Both the position numbers and the translations under genes were made by a program. From Strigamia acuminata (taxonomy: Eukaryota; Arthropoda; Chilopoda; Geophilomorpha; Linotaeniidae): a stretch of DNA of 64,000 nucleotides. This document shows positions 23,880 through 35,784 of the stretch, one piece after another. Under the pieces are notes generated by a model. The model was not told the DNA's origin and ran no database searches. It was given only the letters and a program-made list of their open reading frames with translations. The stretch covers positions 10,354,001 through 10,418,000 of the forward strand of contig OX442319.1 in assembly GCA_949358305.1 (NCBI GenBank). Reading direction: 5' to 3'. The stretch's first letter is position 1; the number at the start of each line of letters is the position of its first letter.

Positions 23880-24378
23880 TACCATGTTTACATGTACTCA
23901 CTTATCTAGATAAGTGAAAATGCGAATTTTACTTTTCTAGAAAACTGATCATGTAAACAAATCAGTTTTCCAGAAAAGTCAAACTTATCTGGAAAACTAA
24001 AATCCACTTGTTTGAGGTAGATTTTGGAGCGCATTGCCATTTGCAATGTAAACACCCACTCATTGCTTATCTAGATAAGCTGGTCACAACAACGCTGTAA
24101 TGCTACTGTTTAAAAACATGTTAGAATGAATATTGTTACATGGGAAACAACAACGAAAAAAAAACAATATTTTCCGAGGTTGGCGGGAAGACATATTGTT
24201 TGTGCACAGTGCATTGTGGATGATTAATGCGCAAGTTTAACAGAGAGTTAAATACGTCATATGACGTCATATTTTTTGGAAAACTGATTTTTTGTAAACG
24301 CATGCAGTTTTCTAGATAAGTAAAAATTCGCATTTTTACTTATCTACCATAGATAACTGGTCACATGTAAACATGGTA
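23880..24378. mobile_element. 499-bp MITE with perfect 16-bp terminal inverted repeats
   Basis: Ends TACCATGTTTACATGT and ACATGTAAACATGGTA are exact inverted repeats; longer imperfect pairing continues inward (cttatctagataag motifs). It is flanked by AAT on both sides. The duplicated copy A lacks it and reads straight through at about 15,672-15,680, showing the empty site with a single AAT. Non-coding. Superfamily not assigned, although a 3-bp target duplication is the PIF/Harbinger size. Confidence 0.85.
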
Positions 24379-24798
24379 AATGACACTTTCTGAGACAAGA
24401 ATTGAGCTTCCATATTCAATTATTCAAATAATTTTTTTCCCACTTTGTTTTGGCTAAAAGTGGTCAGAATAAATCCAATTTTGTCACTCAATTAGAAGTA
24501 AAATGGATACATTTTTGACTGGTACTTTGAATGTCATCTAAAATACCTTAATATATTTTAATAGAAAAAGAAAATAAAACTGAATTTTGGCTCATTTGTG
24601 AATTTTTATCAAATGGACCACGATAGCTGATCGTATTTTACCAAAATAAGTCGGGCCCAGTATATTTAGATCACTCGAAATTGCACTCGAGTTTAAACTT
24701 TATGGTATAGTAACTATGGCAAGGTAACCAGTTAAAATTCTATCTTTAGGCTGCAAAAATTAAAAAAAAAATCTATTATGTAAATAGAAGAAATGCTT

Positions 24799-24893
24799 AC
24801 ACGGCACGATATAACTTGAAAGCAATTGGCACATTGTAGAGGTTATTATTTAGATGTAATACGAATTCTGTAAATTCGGTGCTTGCTGGCATC
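24799..24893 (-). pseudogene. Exon-like minus-strand relic, copy B
   Basis: Open minus-strand block starting MPASTEFTEF and containing LNNNLYNVP, bounded by a ttttag acceptor and a GTGTAAG donor. It resembles copy A 16,290-16,383 and a third, more decayed copy near 26,430-26,460. Not recognised. Confidence 0.3.
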
Positions 24894-25471
24894 CTAAAAT
24901 AAAAATAAATATAAATACATAAATATATATAAAAAAAAAAAGTATAAAATGTTAGTTGAAAATTGGAGTTGGCACCAGTTTCTATTTCCGTTGGTGGCGC
25001 TGGGTTACATTTCCACCAAAAAAGAGTGTCCTCTTAGGACGTAGTTCTACGTCGAGAAAATATTTAGAGGGGCATAGTTTTCTAACTGTAAAAAATATTT
25101 AAAACGAATATTTAAAAATTTCCACACAGTTATATGGACTAGGAAAGTTTAGATTGAAGACTGAAAGAACGACATTGAGTCTATAAATTAATATCAAGTA
25201 ATTCAAAATAAATACATAAATAAGAAACAATTTTAAAAACTACCACCCCAACAAACTTCTGGATGTAGAATGTCTAGTTTGCTTGGCCACAGCCTAAGTT
25301 TACAAAACTTATTATAACCTTACAAAGCTTTCAACAACCTAATAGCCTCATCGGAGTCGCTGTTGAGGTTTCCAGAAAATCGCGCTGGTGAAAAGCTAAA
25401 GCGCTTGGTTTTGATGTTTGCCTTTTTACTTGGAAGCTATATTGACTTTAGGCCTGCCCAAGCACACTAAC

Positions 25472-25635
25472 CTTCTTGGCAGATGGTTGTTGCTGCTGCT
25501 TCGGCTTGAACTCTTTTCTATTTAAGAGTGGCGGCTGCTCTCGCTTCTCATCTTCTTCCTTTTCTTGGTCCTGTTTGTTCAGTCCTCCGTTTCGTGGAAC
25601 ACAGTCAGCAACACCGGCGATTGCTTTTGATATTG
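25472..25635 (-). pseudogene. Exon-like relic, charged and Gln-rich
   Basis: A 164-nt minus-strand block between a gtctacag acceptor and an AAG|GTTAGT donor encodes SKAIAGVADCVPRNGG, a Glu/Lys-rich stretch and QQQQPSAKK. A second version at 48,168-48,308 keeps the SIAGVSDCVP and QPSAKK ends and the same donor. Gene unknown. Confidence 0.35.
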
Positions 25636-26805
25636 CTGTAGACATAGACAACATCTTTCTAATAATGCAATTTACATAAAAAGGAAAAGATAGGACAAAA
25701 GCCAAAATATGAAAACAAAAGATACATCCATAAATACATCAAGAATGGACACTGAATGGTCTCTGAGACAGCTAGAAGGTTTGGCCATTTCGAAAATTGT
25801 GACTCGAGCCACCATAAATAACATTCAACCAAAAATTCAGTCATTTCAATCGGACTGAGCAAAAATTTGTCACAAACCTAAGGCATTGGCATATTTTGGT
25901 CAGGTGGGACTGATGAGATAGGCATGGTGCCTTGCTTTAAAGAAACTGGTCAAGAAGAAAATTAAAAGAAAATTGAGATAGTCATTGAAAAAGTGTAGCT
26001 TAAAAAAAAAATAAAAAATAAAAATCAGTTACCATATCATGTCTGCGAAGCCTATTAAAGGCGCCTAGTCCGGAGAAGGACTTAGTTCTCGCACAATTAT
26101 AAGCCAAAACTGTCTGAAAAATAGCTTCTTCTGGATGCTTTTCAATAAACTGGATAAGCGTTGTTTGCAGTTTACTTGGAGTGTTACAGTGAAAGTAACA
26201 TAGACATATTTTTGCCTTTAACTGGGTCGATTTCAGCAGTTAATTCAGCTTATTTGCTTATATCAAAATTGGATATTTTGCTAAGTTATAATGCAAAATA
26301 TTAATTATATTAATGGGCAATAAATGTCGTTAACTTAGGGCTTGTCCAAAAATTAATAATGAAACTAGTACTTTGATGATATATTTAAAATTAAAATAAC
26401 AAGAGGGGCACTGATCATGGATGATATTACTTGGGTCTAATACAAATTTCATAAATTCTGTTTGCTGGCAATCTACTAACCACATCCTGTGCACCTAACA
26501 AAAAAAAACAGAAAAGATTTGTGGTTTGTGTAGGTTTGTCACGTGGTGAATAGGAATATTTAGATTTATTTTTGAATTCTCCAGCCATTAAAACAGAAAT
26601 TTAATGACTTCTTCCTGGCGCTAGTAGAAATTTCCGCCAAAAAGGAGTCCACTTAATACGTAGTTTTTCATCAAAAAACGATTCAGAGGTGGCATAGTTA
26701 CTTAACTGTATTGTGACTCGTTTAAACTTAAATCCTTTTGTGATTTCATTTAGACAATTAGGACAAAGCACATGTACAGTTTTACAAATACTGGTGGCGC
26801 AATCT

Positions 26806-27005
26806 GGAATGATGTATAATAATAAGTATCTAAATAAAAAATGTCAAATTTTGAGAGAGAAATGAGAAACTTCTGTTGGCTGGTAATTTGACTTCCACAT
26901 ACATTAATATCAAGTAATTAAAAATAAATATATAAATAAGAAACAATTTTAAAAACTACCACTCCAACAAATATCTGGATGTACAATAGAATGTGGAGTC
27001 GGCTT
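26806..27005. repeat. 200-bp direct repeat, left flank of the satellite array
   Basis: Nearly identical (two differences by eye) to 35,383-35,582. The uninterrupted older relative at about 18,050-18,230 continues past this point (ggagtcggcttggcaacagc) without satellite. Confidence 0.9.
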
Positions 27006-30000
27006 TGCTTTTTTGACAAATTTTAAAAAGTGCCAAAAACATGCTTAAGACGTATAAAATGCGCTAAAAAGTCGATTCCCGTTGGCGGAATTTGCATATC
27101 TGGCACCGTTGCAGAGATACACCACTTTTTCTGTTCAAAAAGTTTGTTTTTTGCTTATATCTCTGCAACAGTGCCAGATATGCAAATTGCGCACACGGGA
27201 ATCGATTTTTCAGCTCATTTTACGTCTAACCAGCACGTTTCTGGAACTTTTTCAATTTTTGGCCATTTCTCCATACATTAGCCTTTGCTTTTTTGACAAA
27301 TTTTAAAAAGTGCCAAAAACATGCTTAAGACGTATAAAATGCGCTAAAAAGTCGATTCCCGTTGGCGGAATTTGCATATCTGGCACCGTTGCAGAGATAC
27401 ACCACTTTTTCTGTTCAAAAAGTCAGTTTTTTGCTTATATCTCTGCAACAGTGCCAGATATGCAAATTGCGCACACGGGAATCGATTTTTCAGCTCATTT
27501 TACGTCTAACCAGCACGTTTCTGGAACTTTTTCAATTTTTGGCCATTTCTCCATACATTAGCCTTTGCTTTTTTGACAAATTTTAAAAAGTGCCAAAAAC
27601 ATGCTTAAGACGTATAAAATGCGCTAAAAAGTCGATTCCCGTTGGCGGAATTTGCATATCTGGCACCGTTGCAGAGATACACCACTTTTTCTGTTCAAAA
27701 AGTCAGTTTTTTGGTTATATCTCTGCAACAGTGCCAGATATGCAAATTGCGCACACGGGAATCGATTTTTCAGCTCATTTTACGTCTAACCAGCACGTTT
27801 CTGGAACTTTTTCAATTTTTGGCCATTTCTCCATACATTAGCCTTTGCTTTTTTGACAAATTTTAAAAAGTGCCAAAAACATGCTTAAGACGTATAAAAT
27901 GCGCTAAAAAGTCGATTCCCGTTGGCGGAATTTGCATATCTGGCACCGTTGCAGAGATACACCACTTTTTCTGTTCAAAAAGTCAGTTTTTTGCTTATAT
28001 CTCTGCAACAGTGCCAGATATGCAAATTGCGCACACGGGAATCGATTTTTCAGCTCATTTTACGTCTAACCAGCACGTTTCTGGAACTTTTTCAATTTTT
28101 GGCCATTTCTCCATACATTAGCCTTTGCTTTTTTGACAAATTTTAAAAAGTGCCAAAAACATGCTTAAGACGTATAAAATGCGCTAAAAAGTCGATTCCC
28201 GTTGGCGGAATTTGCATATCTGGCACCGTTGCAGAGATACACCACTTTTTCTGTTCAAAAAGTCAGTTTTTTGCTTATATCTCTGCAACAGTGCCAGATA
28301 TGCAAATTGCGCACACGGGAATCGATTTTTCAGCTCATTTTACGTCTAACCAGCACGTTTCTGGAACTTTTTCAATTTTTGGCCATTTCTCCATACATTA
28401 GCCTTTGCTTTTTTGACAAATTTTAAAAAGTGCCAAAAACATGCTTAAGACGTATAAAATGCGCTAAAAAGTCGATTCCCGTTGGCGGAATTTGCATATC
28501 TGGCACCGTTGCAGAGATACACCACTTTTTCTGTTCAAAAAGTTTGTTTTTTGCTTATATCTCTGCAACAGTGCCAGATATGCAAATTGCGCACACGGGA
28601 ATCGATTTTTCAGCTCATTTTACGTCTAACCAGCACGTTTCTGGAACTTTTTCAATTTTTGGCCATTTCTCCATACATTAGCCTTTGCTTTTTTGACAAA
28701 TTTTAAAAAGTGCCAAAAACATGCTTAAGACGTATAAAATGCGCTAAAAAGTCGATTCCCGTTGGCGGAATTTGCATATCTGGCACCGTTGCAGAGATAC
28801 ACCACTTTTTCTGTTCAAAAAGTCAGTTTTTTGCTTATATCTCTGCAACAGTGCCAGATATGCAAATTGCGCACACGGGAATCGATTTTTCAGCTCATTT
28901 TACGTCTAACCAGCACGTTTCTGGAACTTTTTCAATTTTTGGCCATTTCTCCATACATTAGCCTTTGCTTTTTTGACAAATTTTAAAAAGTGCCAAAAAC
29001 ATGCTTAAGACGTATAAAATGCGCTAAAAAGTCGATTCCCGTTGGCGGAATTTGCATATCTGGCACCGTTGCAGAGATACACCACTTTTTCTGTTCAAAA
29101 AGTTTGTTTTTTGCTTATATCTCTGCAACAGTGCCAGATATGCAAATTGCGCACACGGGAATCGATTTTTCAGCTCATTTTACGTCTAACCAGCACGTTT
29201 CTGGAACTTTTTCAATTTTTGGCCATTTCTCCATACATTAGCCTTTGCTTTTTTGACAAATTTTAAAAAGTGCCAAAAACATGCTTAAGACGTATAAAAT
29301 GCGCTAAAAAGTCGATTCCCGTTGGCGGAATTTGCATATCTGGCACCGTTGCAGAGATACACCACTTTTTCTGTTCAAAAAGTCTGTTTTTTGCTTATAT
29401 CTCTGCAACAGTGCCAGATATGCAAATTGCGCACACGGGAATCGATTTTTCAGCTCAATTTACGTCTAACCAGCACGTTTCTGGAACTTTTTCAATTTTT
29501 GGCCATTTCTCCATACATTAGCCTTTGCTTTTTTGACAAATTTTAAAAAGTGCCAAAAACATGCTTAAGACGTATAAAATGCGCTAAAAAGTCGATTCCC
29601 GTTGGCGGAATTTGCATATCTGGCACCGTTGCAGAGATACACCACTTTTTCTGTTCAAAAAGTCAGTTTTTTGCTTATATCTCTGCAACAGTGCCAGATA
29701 TGCAAATTGCGCACACGGGAATCGACTTTTCAGCTCATTTTACGTCTAACCAGCACGTTTCTGGAACTTTTTCAATTTTTGGCCATTTCTCCATACATTA
29801 GCCTTTGCTTTTTTGACAAATTTTAAAAAGTGCCAAAAACATGCTTAAGACGTATAAAATGCGCTAAAAAGTCGATTCCCGTTGGCGGAATTTGCATATC
29901 TGGCACCGTTGCAGAGATACACCACTTTTTCTGTTCAAAAAGTCTGTTTTTTGCTTATATCTCTGCAACAGTGCCAGATATGCAAATTGCGCACACGGGA

Positions 30001-31485
30001 ATCGATTTTTCAGCTCAATTTACGTCTAACCAGCACGTTTCTGGAACTTTTTCAATTTTTGGCCATTTCTCCATACATTAGCCTTTGCTTTTTTGACAAA
30101 TTTTAAAAAGTGCCAAAAACATGCTTAAGACGTATAAAATGCGCTAAAAAGTCGATTCCCGTTGGCGGAATTTGCATATCTGGCACCGTTGCAGAGATAC
30201 ACCACTTTTTCTGTTCAAAAAGTCAGTTTTTTGCTTATATCTCTGCAACAGTGCCAGATATGCAAATTGCGCACACGGGAATCGACTTTTCAGCTCATTT
30301 TACGTCTAACCAGCACGTTTCTGGAACTTTTTCAATTTTTGGCCATTTCTCCATACATTAGCCTTTGCTTTTTTGACAAATTTTAAAAAGTGCCAAAAAC
30401 ATGCTTAAGACGTATAAAATGCGCTAAAAAGTCGATTCCCGTTGGCGGAATTTGCATATCTGGCACCGTTGCAGAGATACACCACTTTTTCTGTTCAAAA
30501 AGTCTGTTTTTTGCTTATATCTCTGCAACAGTGCCAGATATGCAAATTGCGCACACGGGAATCGATTTTTCAGCTCATTTTACGTCTAACCAGCACGTTT
30601 CTGGAACTTTTTCAATTTTTGGCCATTTCTCCATACATTAGCCTTTGCTTTTTTGACAAATTTTAAAAAGTGCCAAAAACATGCTTAAGACGTATAAAAT
30701 GCGCTAAAAAGTCGATTCCCGTTGGCGGAATTTGCATATCTGGCACCGTTGCAGAGATACACCACTTTTTCTGTTCAAAAAGTCTGTTTTTTGCTTATAT
30801 CTCTGCAACAGTGCCAGATATGCAAATTGCGCACACGGGAATCGACTTTTCAGCTCATTTTACGTCTAACCAGCACGTTTCTGGAACTTTTTCAATTTTT
30901 GGCCATTTCTCCATACATTAGCCTTTGCTTTTTTGACAAATTTTAAAAAGTGCCAAAAACATGCTTAAGACGTATAAAATGCGTTAAAAAGTCGATTCCC
31001 GTTGGCGGAATTTGCATATCTGGCACCGTTGCAGAGATACACCACTTTTTCTGTTCAAAAAGTTTGTTTTTTGCTTATATCTCTGCAACAGTGCCAGATA
31101 TGCAAATTGCGCACACGGGAATCGATTTTTCAGCTCATTTTACGTCTAACCAGCACGTTTCTGGAACTTTTTCAATTTTTGGCCATTTCTCCATACATTA
31201 GCCTTTGCTTTTTTGACAAATTTTAAAAAGTGCCAAAAACATGCTTAAGACGTATAAAATGCGCTAAAAAGTCGATTCCCGTTGGCGGAATTTGCATATC
31301 TGGCACCGTTGCAGAGATACACCACTTTTTCTGTTTAAAAAGTCAGTTTTTTGCTTATATCTCTGCAACAGTGCCAGATATGCAAATTGCGCACACGGGA
31401 ATCGATTTTTCAGCTCATTTTACGTCTAACCAGCACGTTTCTGGAACTTTTTCAATTTTTGGCCATTTCTCCATACATTAGCCTT
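27006..31485 (+). repeat. Satellite array, forward arm: 16 monomers of 280 bp
   Basis: Sixteen head-to-tail 280-bp monomers that differ at only a few positions. Variants are agtttg/agtcag/agtctg in the loop, atcgattttt/atcgactttt, and cattt/caattt. Each monomer is a quasi-palindrome: gaatttgcatatctggcacc in its left half pairs with gtgccagatatgcaaattgc in its right half, and the pairing extends imperfectly to the ends. Two 560-bp dimers (29,246-29,805 and 29,806-30,365) share the same variant pair, a sign of unequal exchange. The 74- and 83-codon open frames repeated in each monomer are by-products. Confidence 0.97.
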
Positions 31486-31752
31486 TGCTTTTTTGAGCAA
31501 ATTTAAAAAGTGCCAAAAACATGCTGTAAGACGTATAAAATGCGCTAAAAAGTCGATTCCCGTTGGCGGAATTTGCATATCTGGCACTGTTGCAGAGATA
31601 TAAGCAAAAAACTGACTTTTTGAACAGAAAAAGTGGTGTATCTCTGCAACGGTGCCAGATATGCAAATTCCGCCAACGGGAATCGACTTTTTAGCGCATT
31701 TTATACGTCTTAAGCATGTTTTTGGCACTTTTTAAAATTTGTCAAAAAAGCA
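31486..31752. repeat. Inversion junction monomer of the satellite array
   Basis: This unit has two left halves in opposite orientation, making a near-perfect palindrome (about 31,529-31,708) with a 35-nt loop. The change of direction falls in the 18-nt stretch 31,570-31,587, which the left half and the inverted right half share. Two small indels (near 31,496 and 31,525) occur only here. Confidence 0.85.
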
Positions 31753-34700
31753 AAGGCTAATGTATGGAGAAATGGCCAAAAATTGAAAAAGTTCCAGAAA
31801 CGTGCTGGTTAGACGTAAAATGAGCTGAAAAATCGATTCCCGTGTGCGCAATTTGCATATCTGGCACTGTTGCAGAGATATAAGCAAAAAACTGACTTTT
31901 TGAACAGAAAAAGTGGTGTATCTCTGCAACGGTGCCAGATATGCAAATTCCGCCAACGGGAATCGACTTTTTAGCGCATTTTATACGTCTTAAGCATGTT
32001 TTTGGCACTTTTTAAAATTTGTCAAAAAAGCAAAGGCTAATGTATGGAGAAATGGCCAAAAATTGAAAAAGTTCCAGAAACGTGCTGGTTAGACGTAAAA
32101 TGAGCTGAAAAATCGATTCCCGTGTGCGCAATTTGCATATCTGGCACTGTTGCAGAGATATAAGCAAAAAACTGACTTTTTGAACAGAAAAAGTGGTGTA
32201 TCTCTGCAACGGTGCCAGATATGCAAATTCCGCCAACGGGAATCGACTTTTTAGCGCATTTTATACGTCTTAAGCATGTTTTTGGCACTTTTTAAAATTT
32301 GTCAAAAAAGCAAAGGCTAATGTATGGAGAAATGGCCAAAAATTGAAAAAGTTCCAGAAACGTGCTGGTTAGACGTAAAATGAGCTGAAAAATCGATTCC
32401 CGTGTGCGCAATTTGCATATCTGGCACTGTTGCAGAGATATAAGCAAAAAACTGACTTTTTGAACAGAAAAAGTGGTGTATCTCTGCAACGGTGCCAGAT
32501 ATGCAAATTCCGCCAACGGGAATCGACTTTTTAGCGCATTTTATACGTCTTAAGCATGTTTTTGGCACTTTTTAAAATTTGTCAAAAAAGCAAAGGCTAA
32601 TGTATGGAGAAATGGCCAAAAATTGAAAAAGTTCCAGAAACGTGCTGGTTAGACGTAAAATGAGCTGAAAAATCGATTCCCGTGTGCGCAATTTGCATAT
32701 CTGGCACTGTTGCAGAGATATAAGCAAAAAACTGACTTTTTGAACAGAAAAAGTGGTGTATCTCTGCAACGGTGCCAGATATGCAAATTCCGCCAACGGG
32801 AATCGACTTTTTAGCGCATTTTATACGTCTTAAGCATGTTTTTGGCACTTTTTAAAATTTGTCAAAAAAGCAAAGGCTAATGTATGGAGAAATGGCCAAA
32901 AATTGAAAAAGTTCCAGAAACGTGCTGGTTAGACGTAAAATGAGCTGAAAAATCGATTCCCGTGTGCGCAATTTGCATATCTGGCACTGTTGCAGAGATA
33001 TAAGCAAAAAACTGACTTTTTGAACAGAAAAAGTGGTGTATCTCTGCAACGGTGCCAGATATGCAAATTCCGCCAACGGGAATCGACTTTTTAGCGCATT
33101 TTATACGTCTTAAGCATGTTTTTGGCACTTTTTAAAATTTGTCAAAAAAGCAAAGGCTAATGTATGGAGAAATGGCCAAAAATTGAAAAAGTTCCAGAAA
33201 CGTGCTGGTTAGACGTAAAATGAGCTGAAAAATCGATTCCCGTGCTGCGCAATTTGCATATCTGGCACTGTTGCAGAGATATAAGCAAAAAACTGACTTT
33301 TTGAACAGAAAAAGTGGTGTATCTCTGCAACGGTGCCAGATATGCAAATTCCGCCAACGGGAATCGACTTTTTAGCGCATTTTATACGTCTTAAGCATGT
33401 TTTTGGCACTTTTTAAAATTTGTCAAAAAAGCAAAGGCTAATGTATGGAGAAATGGCCAAAAATTGAAAAAGTTCCAGAAACGTGCTGGTTAGACGTAAA
33501 ATGAGCTGAAAAATCGATTCCCGTGTGCGCAATTTGCATATCTGGCACTGTTGCAGAGATATAAGCAAAAAACTGACTTTTTGAACAGAAAAAGTGGTGT
33601 ATCTCTGCAACGGTGCCAGATATGCAAATTCCGCCAACGGGAATCGACTTTTTAGCGCATTTTATACGTCTTAAGCATGTTTTTGGCACTTTTTAAAATT
33701 TGTCAAAAAAGCAAAGGCTAATGTATGGAGAAATGGCCAAAAATTGAAAAAGTTCCAGAAACGTGCTGGTTAGACGTAAAATGAGCTGAAAAATCGATTC
33801 CCGTGTGCGCAATTTGCATATCTGGCACTGTTGCAGAGATATAAGCAAAAAACTGACTTTTGAACAGAAAAAGTGGTGTATCTCTGCAACGGTGCCAGAT
33901 ATGCAAATTCCGCCAACGGGAATCGACTTTTTAGCGCATTTTATACGTCTTAAGCATGTTTTGGCACTTTTTAAAATTTGTCAAAAAAGCAAAGGCTAAT
34001 GTATGGAGAAATGGCCAAAAATTGAAAAAGTTCCAGAAACGTGCTGGTTAGACGTAAAATGAGCTGAAAAATCGATTCCCNNNNNNNNNNNNNNNNNNNN
34101 NNNNNNNNNNNNNNNNNNNNNNNNNNNNNNNNNNNNNNNNNNNNNNNNNNNNNNNNNNNNNNNNNNNNNNNNNNNNNNNNNNNNNNNNNNNNNNNNNNNN
34201 NNNNNNNNNNNNNNNNNNNNNNNNNNNNNNNNNNNNNNNNNNNNNNNNNNNNNNNNNNNNNNNNNNNNNNNNNNNNNNNNTGGCCAAAAATTGAAAAAGT
34301 TCCAGAAACGTGCTGGTTAGACGTAAAATGAGCTGAAAAATCGATTCCCGTGTGCGCAATTTGCATATCTGGCACTGTTGCAGAGATATAAGCAAAAAAC
34401 AAACTTTTTGAACAGAAAAAGTGGTGTATCTCTGCAACGGTGCCAGATATGCAAATTCCGCCAACGGGAATCGACTTTTTAGCGCATTTTATACGTCTTA
34501 AGCATGTTTTTGGCACTTTTTAAAATTTGTCAAAAAAGCAAAGGCTAATGTATGGAGAAATGGCCAAAAATTGAAAAAGTTCCAGAAACGTGCTGGTTAG
34601 ACGTAAAATGAGCTGAAAAGTCGATTCCCGTGTGCGCAATTTGCATATCTGGCACTGTTGCAGAGATATAAGCAAAAAACAGACTTTTTGAACAGAAAAA

Positions 34701-35382
34701 GTGGTGTATCTCTGCAACGGTGCCAGATATGCAAATTCCGCCAACGGGAATCGACTTTTTAGCGCATTTTATACGTCTTAAGCATGTTTTTGGCACTTTT
34801 TAAAATTTGTCAAAAAAGCAAAGGCTAATGTATGGAGAAATGGCCAAAAATTGAAAAAGTTCCAGAAACGTGCTGGTTAGACGTAAAATGAGCTGAAAAA
34901 TCGATTCCCGTGTGCGCAATTTGCATATCTGGCACTGTTGCAGAGATATAAGCAAAAAACAGACTTTTTGAACAGAAAAAGTGGTGTATCTCTGCAACGG
35001 TGCCAGATATGCAAATTCCGCCAACGGGAATCGACTTTTTAGCGCATTTTATACGTCTTAAGCATGTTTTTGGCACTTTTTAAAATTTGTCAAAAAAGCA
35101 AAGCCTAATGTATGGAGAAATGGCCAAAAATTGAAAAAGTTCCAGAAACGTGCTGGTTAGACGTAAAATGAGCTGAAAAATCGATTCCCGTGTGCGCAAT
35201 TTGCATATCTGGCACTGTTGCAGAGATATAAGCAAAAAACAGACTTTTTGAACAGAAAAAGTGGTGTATCTCTGCAACGGTGCCAGATATGCAAATTCCG
35301 CCAACGGGAATCGACTTTTTAGCGCATTTTATACGTCTTAAGCATGTTTTTGGCACTTTTTAAAATTTGTCAAAAAAGCAAA
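31753..35382 (-). repeat. Satellite array, inverted arm: about 13 monomers of 280 bp
   Basis: Same monomer in the opposite orientation. The loop variant is uniform (agtcag type) from the junction to the N gap, then agtttg and agtctg types beyond it. Single-base indels occur near 33,244 and at about 33,860 and 33,960, close to the gap. Confidence 0.95.
34081..34280. other. Assembly gap (200 N)
   Basis: 200 undetermined bases inside the inverted satellite arm. The flanking monomer phase differs from a whole number of 280-bp units, so the true gap length is probably not 200. Confidence 0.98.
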
Positions 35383-35582
35383 GGAATGATGTATAATAAT
35401 AAGTATCTAAATAAAAAATGTCAAATTTTGAGAGAAAAATGAGAAACTTCTGTTGGCTGGTAATTTGACCTCCACATACATTAATATCAAGTAATTAAAA
35501 ATAAATATATAAATAAGAAACAATTTTAAAAACTACCACTCCAACAAATATCTGGATGTACAATAGAATGTGGAGTCGGCTT
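35383..35582. repeat. 200-bp direct repeat, right flank of the satellite array
   Basis: Partner of 26,806-27,005. From here the sequence continues (ttggcaatagcctaag) as in the older relative near 18,220, so this copy carries the original right-hand flank. Confidence 0.9.
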
Positions 35583-35784
35583 GGCAATAGCCTAAGTTTA
35601 CAAAGCTTATCATAACCTTACAAAGCTTTAAACAACCTTACAGCCTCATCGGAGTCGCTATAGAGGTCTCCAGTTCGGCGCTTGGTTTTGACCTTGCCGT
35701 TTTACTTGAAAGCTATATTGACTTGTTTATGGCCAGCAATGCTCTCGTAGATTTCTAGTACAAATGTGATTTGACTTATTATTG

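Larger units (their letters stand above)
24379..26805. other. Intergenic part of duplication copy B
   Basis: Diverged equivalent of about 15,680-18,060, with further partial repeats (for example 25,900-26,330 resembles 17,720-17,940). No intact gene. Exon-like relics are listed separately. Confidence 0.5.

Noticed and set aside
33971-34516. A 181-codon frame across the N gap
   Set aside because: It is made of two satellite fragments joined through undetermined bases.
27030-35356. Repeated 74- and 83-codon open frames in every 280-bp unit
   Set aside because: They are carried by the homogenised satellite monomer, overlap each other in two frames and show no coding signature; conservation reflects repeat turnover.
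27006-35382. CRISPR-like appearance of a regular array with palindromic repeats
   Set aside because: There are no unique spacers, the unit is 280 bp, and the genome is eukaryotic.
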